Notes under the pieces: generated by a model | What the model saw: the letters and a program-made list of their open reading frames with translations, nothing else | What the model was told of the DNA's origin: nothing | The model's database searches: none | Made by a program: the position numbers and the translations under genes | Shown here: positions 57,303 through 64,000 of the stretch, piece by piece | Position numbering within the stretch: position 1 is the stretch's first letter | Layout of the letters: each line of letters begins with the position of its first letter | DNA from: an uncultured Porphyromonadaceae bacterium | GTDB lineage: Bacteria; Bacteroidota; Bacteroidia; Bacteroidales; Muribaculaceae | Direction of reading: 5' to 3' | Assembly (NCBI GenBank): GCA_902495075.1 | Contig: CABUVO010000001.1 | Span: 186,001-250,000, forward strand | DNA length: 64,000 nt

Positions 57303-59493
57303 GGATGCTGCGGATATTGTTGAGGTAGTAAGTGACTATGTGCACCTAACCCGTCGTGGCGCCAATTACATGGGACTCTGTCCGTTTCATAACGAACGAA
57401 CCCCATCTTTTTCTGTAAATAAACGTAAAAATTTCTGTTTCTGCTTCTCTTGCAAGAAAGGGGGATCTCCTGTGAATTTCGTGATGGAGAAAGAGGGTCT
57501 CTCCTATCATGATGCGCTGTTGCATCTTGCCCGTAAGTATGGCATAGAGGTCCAGGAGAGAGAACTGACTGATGAAGAGCGTGCCGAACAGTCTGAACGA
57601 GAGTCTATGCTCGTTGCTAATGAGTGGGCAATGCTCAAGATGGAGAAAGATATTTTCTACACTGAAGAAGGCAGAGACATCGGATTAAGTTATTTATATG
57701 GAAGAGGTGTAACTGAAGAAGCTGTCAAAAAGTTTCATCTTGGTTATGCCCTTGATAAGGGAAGTGCATTGACTTCTGCTGCAAAAAATGCCGGATATAA
57801 TATTGATACACTTAAAAATCTTGGTCTTGTCGGCACTTCCAAAGAAGGTCGTGAATATGATAGGTTTCGTGGTCGTGTAATATTTCCTATAATTAATTCC
57901 GCAGGAAAAGTTATTGCGTTTGGTGGAAGGGATCTAAAGGGTGGCCCAGCTAAGTATATCAATTCTCCGGAATCTATAGTCTATAAGAAAAGTAACGAAC
58001 TGTATGGAATTTATCAGGCTCGTGCAGATATCGTAAAAGAAGACAAGTGTTTTCTGGTAGAGGGCTATCTTGATGTTATAGGGATGTGGCAATCCGGAAT
58101 GCGGAATACTGTGGCATCTTCCGGAACTGCCCTTACGGATGGTCAGATAGCCTTGATTCATCGTTTCACTGAAAACATCACATTGATCTATGATGGTGAT
58201 GCTGCCGGAATAAAAGCATCGTTACGAGGGATAGATATGTTGTTGGGGCATAAAATGAAAGTTAAGGTTTTATTGTTGCCGGATGGTGATGATCCCGATT
58301 CTTTTGCCCGAAAGCATACGCCGGAAGAGTTTCGTAAATATGTAGCTGAACATGAAACCGATATCATCCGATTCAAAGCTCAGGTTCTTTTAGCTGATAT
58401 TCGTAAAGATCCGCAAAGACGGATAGATGCTGTAAATAGTGTGGTCCAGTCAATTGCACATATACCTGATCCGATTTCGCGTGATGTTTATATTCAGGAA
58501 TGTGCCTCAATATTAGGACTCCAGGAAGATACGATAGCGAAGTCCGTAGCTCGTGTAAGAGGTGAACTGGTAGATAAATGGAAACGTGAAAGAACGAAAA
58601 GAGACTTCCCTACTCAAATTCCCAATGCTGCGGGTAATAATGAACAGGAGGAATCTATGCAATCTGTATCTTCTCCAATAACCACAGTTCCTGAAAAAGA
58701 GAACCAGCCGAGAAATGTTGTCAAACCGGCGGAATCTCCCATGTTTCCTCTTGAAAGAGTTGTAATCGAATATTGCATAAAATATGGATTCCTTGAATTA
58801 TGTTCAGTAATGACAGATGAAAATGAAGATGGAGATGAATATTCAATCTCTGTGCTTGATTATGTAGCTGAAGAACTCGAAGCTGACAGTCAATCTTTTT
58901 CGGTCGATATTTTTGCAAAAATATTCGAGTTGCTGAAAGCCATGAGAGACGATTATGCCGTGGCTCTGGAGAATTTTTCAGCAAAACTTAATGAAGATAT
59001 TGAAAAGCGTAGAAAAAGCGGCATCGATAATATCGCATCTTCCGATATGTCTGTTATGGAAATTGAGAGAGCTGAGAAGAAGCTTGAAGAAGAACTTGAT
59101 AGCTATCGCAATGAAACATTAATAGAGTTTTCTAAAGATTATCCCGGGAGACAACTTGCCAGTCATGAAGATGGCGAAGTCAGGAGCATGGTTACAGAGC
59201 TTATACGAGAGCGTCATCAGCTAAGTCACATTTATATGCGTGATAATAATGTTGTTGAACGTGATGAAGACAGGTTGGGAGTGCTTGTCCCAAGGGCAAT
59301 GACTGAATGGAAAGGTGAGTTGCTGAATCTCAGGCTTAAAGAGCTGTTTACACGTTTTCACGATATTTCGGGGAAAGGAGACTCGGAAGCTGAGAGCAAA
59401 TTAATGATGGAGATGAATGCGCTTATGCGTTTGCGTTCTCAGGTAGCAAAGGATATAGGAGAAAGAATACTCTCGCCCAGAAGCAAGAAGTAG
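57271..59493 (+). CDS. dnaG: DNA primase DnaG
   Basis: 740 residues, longer than typical (~600-660) because of an extended, acidic C-terminal helicase-binding region. CHC2 zinc site: C37, H40, C58, C61 (LCPFHNERTPSF, CFCFSCKKGG). TOPRIM: CFLVEGYLDVIGMWQSG and ENITLIYDGDAAGIKASLRG. Synthesises RNA primers at forks. Overlapping start with dapA. Confidence 0.97.
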   Translation: MIDPITAQKIKDAADIVEVVSDYVHLTRRGANYMGLCPFHNERTPSFSVNKRKNFCFCFSCKKGGSPVNFVMEKEGLSYHDALLHLARKYGIEVQERELTDEERAEQSERESMLVANEWAMLKMEKDIFYTEEGRDIGLSYLYGRGVTEEAVKKFHLGYALDKGSALTSAAKNAGYNIDTLKNLGLVGTSKEGREYDRFRGRVIFPIINSAGKVIAFGGRDLKGGPAKYINSPESIVYKKSNELYGIYQARADIVKEDKCFLVEGYLDVIGMWQSGMRNTVASSGTALTDGQIALIHRFTENITLIYDGDAAGIKASLRGIDMLLGHKMKVKVLLLPDGDDPDSFARKHTPEEFRKYVAEHETDIIRFKAQVLLADIRKDPQRRIDAVNSVVQSIAHIPDPISRDVYIQECASILGLQEDTIAKSVARVRGELVDKWKRERTKRDFPTQIPNAAGNNEQEESMQSVSSPITTVPEKENQPRNVVKPAESPMFPLERVVIEYCIKYGFLELCSVMTDENEDGDEYSISVLDYVAEELEADSQSFSVDIFAKIFELLKAMRDDYAVALENFSAKLNEDIEKRRKSGIDNIASSDMSVMEIERAEKKLEEELDSYRNETLIEFSKDYPGRQLASHEDGEVRSMVTELIRERHQLSHIYMRDNNVVERDEDRLGVLVPRAMTEWKGELLNLRLKELFTRFHDISGKGDSEAESKLMMEMNALMRLRSQVAKDIGERILSPRSKK

Positions 59494-59500
59494 GCGATAA

Positions 59501-60418
59501 CTAATTTTTTATCAGGGCTCGCACTTCTGTCTCAAAATCTGATTCAGAGAGATTCCAAGGCAACCAGTTGATTTTAGTGCCTCTCTTTTCCATGCCACGG
59601 AACCATGTCATTTGGCGTTTTGCAAACTGATGAATTGCTGTTTCGAGGTTCACGAACATCTCTTCGTAGGTATATTTACCTATAATATACATTGTCACGA
59701 ATTTATATTCAAGACCATAATATATGAGATCTTCTGGAGGTATTCCGGAATCAAGAAGTTTTCTCACCTCATCTACCATACCTTCTTCAAGACGTGACTT
59801 TAGTCTTGAAGTGATTCTCTTCCTACGTTCCTCACGAGGGATATCTATTCCAATAACAATTGCGTTCAGAGGTGATGCGAATTGTTTTCTTGAGGCTGCC
59901 GCCTCTTCAGGATGCTGTAAATAATACTCTTCAATTTCTATAGCTCGGATTGCCCTCTTACAATTATCAATATCCGTTTTATTATGCAAGGTTTTATAGC
60001 TCCTCAATATTGCCTCAAGTTCATTGATCGACTTGCCTTCAAGCGATGTTCTTAGTGTCGGATTCTCTTCTACTTCCGGCATGATAATTCCATTCAGGGC
60101 ATTTTCGACATACATTCCGGTTCCCCCGCATATCACCGGCATCTTCTTTCTATTTTTTATATCTGACAGTGCCTTATGAAAATCCTGAAGATAGCGGTGA
60201 AGGTTATATTTTGTTCCTGCCGGCACAATATCTATCAGATGATATGGAATCTCACCATATTCACAAAGATCTTTACCTGTGCCTATTGTCATGCCCCTAT
60301 ATATTTGGCGTGAATCTGCAGATATGATCTCTCCATTAAGAATACGTGCTATATCTACAGCACGTTTTGTCTTTCCACTTGCGGTAGGTCCGACAATTGC
60401 AATAGCATCTAATTCCAT
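59501..60418 (-). CDS. miaA: tRNA dimethylallyltransferase MiaA
   Basis: 305 residues. P-loop GPTASGKT (10-17), ISADSRQIYRGMTIGTGK substrate loop, CGGTGMYVENALNG. Isopentenylates A37 of tRNAs reading UNN codons. Overlaps the next minus-strand gene's end by 10 bp, so it is coupled to it. Confidence 0.97.
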   Translation of the reverse strand: MELDAIAIVGPTASGKTKRAVDIARILNGEIISADSRQIYRGMTIGTGKDLCEYGEIPYHLIDIVPAGTKYNLHRYLQDFHKALSDIKNRKKMPVICGGTGMYVENALNGIIMPEVEENPTLRTSLEGKSINELEAILRSYKTLHNKTDIDNCKRAIRAIEIEEYYLQHPEEAAASRKQFASPLNAIVIGIDIPREERRKRITSRLKSRLEEGMVDEVRKLLDSGIPPEDLIYYGLEYKFVTMYIIGKYTYEEMFVNLETAIHQFAKRQMTWFRGMEKRGTKINWLPWNLSESDFETEVRALIKN

Positions 60419-61770
60419 TGATTGGCTTTCTTGTTACCTTTGCCCGAAATTAGATTTCTGAAAAATCTCTTTATACGGTACAGCGGAGTGTCAGAATTGA
60501 AAAGTGAAATCCTAATCCATTTGTCATCCTGAAAATCAAGACGTGATTCCCTTACTTCTTTCAAAGTAAAAGTAGGATGATATGATTTGAGTTTGTTTCT
60601 TCTAAAGCCACGTTCATCAAATATCTTATGTGTTAGCATTATTGTAGCCAGACGGGTAATGTCAGAAACACATATATTGGCGAGATTCCCGGGATTATAA
60701 GAATAAATCTTTTTTAAGTCGTCAAACAACATCCACTCTCCATCCACATTTAATTCCTTATAATCTTCTGGATTGCCATCAAGAAAATAGAAATAGCGTA
60801 ATAAAGAATGCCTGTCTATATCAACCATTTTCCTACCAAAGAAGAAGCGTAATTCTCCGTCATTAACTCCAGTCATCCTTCTTATGATGTTTGTTACTTC
60901 CGGAATTGTAATACCATTTACGGAACGCTTTGTAAAAAATGGAGTATCTATCACCGGTCGGAAAGGCATTCTCGGATCCGCAGTCTTGAAATTCATAAAG
61001 ACAGAATCTTTACAAATCACATAATACCGGATATATGTTTTTGCAGTCATGTCGCGAAGTTCCTCCTGCGTGATAATCTCATTATTCTCGCGCATGTCAA
61101 GGTATAGATTATAATACCGGAAGATAAAATAAACTTCGTCAAGCAGGAACACAATAATAGTCAACCACATGAATACATACCAGTCTCTGTTGTTGACATC
61201 AATATCTATATAAAAGAAGATATAGTATGCCCAGATGATAACAGACAAGATTCCGAATATTATCATCAAATTTTTTAGCTGAAGATGGGATTCATAAGAT
61301 AGAATCCCGCCTATCTTCCCGCGTTCTCGTGAATCACCATATTGCAGACGGCAGTCTACACATATCCTAAGTTTACTGCTTCTCAAGTAAATAATTATTA
61401 TGGTGAAAAAACATATCGGGCATAGCATTAAGGATGGAATATACGGATAATAAAAAAAAGTAAATTCAGGAGGAAGCCATATGAATCCCCATATATACAG
61501 TATATTCAATAAAATACTAACAAAGGAATAAACTATCAGACAAAAGAAAATCGAATATGATACTACCATACACGATGAATTTTTGCTGAGTTTGTTGTTG
61601 TAGAGTAAAGTATAAAGAAAGGCAGCGGCAATTAATGCCACAATCGGGGAGAAATAAAATGGCAGAATAATGGAAAATGCAAGAACGCCGACAACAGTAA
61701 GCAGACCTACTGAAAGATTTTTCCAGAAGGTGTAAAGTTGAAGGCTACTGACTTTTCCTAAATCCTGCAT
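60409..61770 (-). CDS. Multi-pass membrane protein, unknown function
   Basis: 453 residues. About seven hydrophobic segments in the first ~220 residues, a CVDCRL knuckle (~139), then a soluble C-terminal half (FFFGRKMVDIDRHSLLRYFY; RFFRNLISGKGNKK). Not recognised. Translationally coupled to miaA. Confidence 0.7.
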   Translation of the reverse strand: MQDLGKVSSLQLYTFWKNLSVGLLTVVGVLAFSIILPFYFSPIVALIAAAFLYTLLYNNKLSKNSSCMVVSYSIFFCLIVYSFVSILLNILYIWGFIWLPPEFTFFYYPYIPSLMLCPICFFTIIIIYLRSSKLRICVDCRLQYGDSRERGKIGGILSYESHLQLKNLMIIFGILSVIIWAYYIFFYIDIDVNNRDWYVFMWLTIIVFLLDEVYFIFRYYNLYLDMRENNEIITQEELRDMTAKTYIRYYVICKDSVFMNFKTADPRMPFRPVIDTPFFTKRSVNGITIPEVTNIIRRMTGVNDGELRFFFGRKMVDIDRHSLLRYFYFLDGNPEDYKELNVDGEWMLFDDLKKIYSYNPGNLANICVSDITRLATIMLTHKIFDERGFRRNKLKSYHPTFTLKEVRESRLDFQDDKWIRISLFNSDTPLYRIKRFFRNLISGKGNKKANQWN

Positions 61771-61808
61771 ATCATCTGTATGTTAATTCCAACGTATGTT
61801 TTAGCTGT

Positions 61809-63995
61809 TTATTTCATTACATTTGTATTAAGGAAATCAGCAATCTTTTTAAACAGCATAACTCTTGCGTTGCACATTCCAAGACTGTGTTCAAATCCGG
61901 TCAGAGCCATCATGTCAAACACTTTTCCCTCATAGTTTAGTTTGGATGTATACTTCAGAGTGTTGTAAAAATGCACATTATCATCGCTGGTGCCTGACAT
62001 AATGAGAAGCCGGGACTTCATGCCGGGGGTATACGTCAATGCTGATGATTTATTGTAGCCATCATTATTCTGTTGAGGTGTGCTCATATATCTTTCTGTA
62101 TATATGGAATCGTAGTATCTCCAGTCGGTGACAGGAGCCATGGCAATTCCGGCTTTAAATGGGGAGTCGGAGGCAGATAGTTCCATCAATGTCATATACC
62201 CCCCGTAGCTCCAGCCGAAGCATGCAACCTTAGAAGAATCCACATACGGAAGCGAAGCAAAATATTTAGTTCCGGCAATCTGATCCGCAGTTTCATATTC
62301 TCCAAGATGGCGATAAACAGAATTTGCCCATTCTCTATTTTTGTATCCGGTGCCTCTTCCATCGACTGCGGCAACAACATATCCAAGAGATGCAAGGTAA
62401 TATACTCCCTCCATTTTCCATTTGTTGGCGACTTCCTGAGAATCCGGACCATTGTACTGAGTCATTACCAATGGATATTTGCGATTGGAATCAAAATTTA
62501 CTGGCTTTATGATATAAGCATCCATTTCCTCTCCTACCGCATTTTTGACTTTCAGAAATTCTTTCTTAGGTGCGGATGCATATTTTTCTGCGTATGCAGA
62601 ATTATTTTCAAGCTCTTTTATGATTTCTCCTTTAGAATTGCAAATAGAATAGATCGTTGGAGTGAGTGCATTACTGTATGTTCTCACATAGTAATCCATG
62701 TTTGCGCTGAAAGAAGCCGATTCAAATCCATCAATATTGTTTAAAGCCATCGTAGCCCCTTTTGCATCGATTCTGACTATATTGCGATTGATTGCACCTC
62801 TTATGGTTGATTGCACATAATAAGATCCTGTTTTATCAGATTTTCCATAGAACTGCGTTACATTCCAGTTTCCCTTGGAAATCTGTCGCAACTGATTGCC
62901 ATTGTAATCGTACTCGTACAAGTGACAATATCCTGAACGCTCGCTCCCAATGACAAATGAGGTTTTCCCATACGAAACCATTTGATATGAAGACGGATTT
63001 AACCATGCCTGGCTACGCTCTTCTAAAAGAAGCTTGGCTACTGTTGAACCGGGATTTACTTTATAAAGACACAGATGATTCTGATCCCTGTTGAGTGTCA
63101 TAACCATCAGCTGTGTCCCTGTTCCGTCATATTCCATTGAGGGAACGTAGGATTCTATGGGGATATCCATGGTTTTTGTTGTTCTGTTGTCAATATTGTA
63201 TACATTGACGCTGACTTTAACGTTTGGATATCCTGCAAGGGGATATTTATAAGTATATTGCGCCGGATAAGGATCTGACAGTGGGTCCGGGTCACAAAAA
63301 CTTTTATAGTTATCGAAAGAATATGTAGGCACATCTGATTCACCAAAACGGATATACGCCAAAGATGTGTCGTCGCCATTCCATCTGATAGTATTGACAA
63401 TGCCGAATTCCTCTTCGTAGCTCCAATCCGGAACGCCGTTGATCACTTTGTTTATTTCTCCGTCTTTGGTGATTGGCTTGTCTGTGTCGTAATCAAGATT
63501 GGATATGTATATATTGTTGTTGCGAGTGTAGGCAACCATCCTGCCATCGTGCGACATTACGGCTCCCCTTTGTGCGCCGTCGGTCGATACTCTTTTGAGA
63601 GTAGATCTCAATGTGTCGTACACATAATATTGAGCCGTGAATGACCGACGATAAATCTTGTTTACATCATTCCAGAGGAGTATCTTTTTACCGTTGTCGC
63701 TGATGCTGTATCCGTCGAATGAATCAATCTTCAAGTCTCCTTTGATTTGATCCAGACTAAAAAGAGTGCCTGTCTTTTTACCTGTTCGGTATTCAAAGAT
63801 ATTTATTGACCGCCCGTCTTCGCTTATGGCTGCATATGTGAGTCCATCTGCAAGGGGACGCATCTCTTTAATTCCCGCAGGTGCGTTTTTCCCCGGGGCG
63901 ACATAATCTTCTATGGTCAGTGCAAACGCAGATAATCCTCCGGCAGCAATACTAATTGTTGCCAGAGAACATCCTATAAAATTTTTCAAGTTCAT
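61809..63995 (-). CDS. Dipeptidyl peptidase IV-like serine peptidase, S9
   Basis: 728 residues with a signal peptide (ends ~26). N-terminal eight-bladed beta-propeller; C-terminal alpha/beta hydrolase with the nucleophile Ser in FGWSYGGYMTLM, Asp in GTSDDNVHF and His in GFEHSLG. Removes Xaa-Pro or Xaa-Ala dipeptides in the periplasm, common in Bacteroidales. Complete; starts 5 bp from the window edge. Confidence 0.95.
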   Translation of the reverse strand: MNLKNFIGCSLATISIAAGGLSAFALTIEDYVAPGKNAPAGIKEMRPLADGLTYAAISEDGRSINIFEYRTGKKTGTLFSLDQIKGDLKIDSFDGYSISDNGKKILLWNDVNKIYRRSFTAQYYVYDTLRSTLKRVSTDGAQRGAVMSHDGRMVAYTRNNNIYISNLDYDTDKPITKDGEINKVINGVPDWSYEEEFGIVNTIRWNGDDTSLAYIRFGESDVPTYSFDNYKSFCDPDPLSDPYPAQYTYKYPLAGYPNVKVSVNVYNIDNRTTKTMDIPIESYVPSMEYDGTGTQLMVMTLNRDQNHLCLYKVNPGSTVAKLLLEERSQAWLNPSSYQMVSYGKTSFVIGSERSGYCHLYEYDYNGNQLRQISKGNWNVTQFYGKSDKTGSYYVQSTIRGAINRNIVRIDAKGATMALNNIDGFESASFSANMDYYVRTYSNALTPTIYSICNSKGEIIKELENNSAYAEKYASAPKKEFLKVKNAVGEEMDAYIIKPVNFDSNRKYPLVMTQYNGPDSQEVANKWKMEGVYYLASLGYVVAAVDGRGTGYKNREWANSVYRHLGEYETADQIAGTKYFASLPYVDSSKVACFGWSYGGYMTLMELSASDSPFKAGIAMAPVTDWRYYDSIYTERYMSTPQQNNDGYNKSSALTYTPGMKSRLLIMSGTSDDNVHFYNTLKYTSKLNYEGKVFDMMALTGFEHSLGMCNARVMLFKKIADFLNTNVMK

Positions 63996-64000
63996 TTTTA

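Overview
The window joins two kinds of DNA. Positions 1 to about 44,300 are the right part of an integrated, probably temperate phage of a Bacteroidales bacterium. Positions about 44,390 to 64,000 are host chromosome. The host is placed in Bacteroidota from promoters of the TTTG / TAnnTTTG type with constant spacing, A-rich leaders in place of Shine-Dalgarno sites, a gliding-motility (CHU_C, type IX secretion) C-terminal domain and a DPP4-type peptidase. Muribaculaceae is my best guess, but that is an inference. The left end of the prophage is outside the window.

Phage, left to right. 1-4330 is a diversity-generating retroelement (DGR): a tail-type target gene ending in a variable repeat (VR1), the template repeat (TR), and a reverse transcriptase with a C-terminal extra domain. 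5810-6738 is a 0.9 kb gene-poor region with sixteen 13-bp iteron-like repeats around three spaced palindromes, followed by an AT-rich stretch and a G8 run; it looks like a replication or partition site. 6739-10455 carries dUTPase, a YfiM-like membrane protein, holin, amidase endolysin and a spanin-like protein. 12607-17850 is a cassette of coupled enzyme genes (PIG-L deacetylase, ATP-grasp ligase, ParB-like protein, glycosyltransferase-like protein, MgsA-C-like protein, PLP decarboxylase) that could hypermodify DNA or another acceptor. 18103-19563 holds two toxin-antitoxin-type pairs. 19909-43032 is a long run of small, tightly packed genes, many cysteine-rich. Recognisable members are a second DGR target with VR2 (26011-26604), an IS4-type insertion with a broken gene beside it, a Tad2-like anti-defence domain, a histone H1-like protein, an Nmad1/DUF1599 protein, a ThyX-like protein, a DnaA-domain-IV-like protein, an ASCH protein, a radical SAM enzyme, an HNH nuclease, a nucleotidyltransferase and a YopX-like protein. 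The tyrosine integrase (43010-44227, minus strand) closes the element.

Chromosome: groESL, a secreted alpha-amylase, an NlpC/P60 lipoprotein-like hydrolase, tRNA-Gln(CTG), a cation diffusion facilitator, uvrA, a CHU_C protein, a DUF389 membrane protein, dapA, dnaG, miaA, an unknown membrane protein and an S9 dipeptidyl peptidase.

The main results are these. One TR, through adenine-only changes, explains two targets 24 kb apart. Eight phage operons share one promoter module (TTTTCGC-N17-TAACTTTAC), which suggests a phage-wide regulon. A structured iteron/palindrome array lies in the only large gene-free phage region. The enzyme cassette, the ThyX/Nmad1 pair and dUTPase together make base hypermodification a testable hypothesis.
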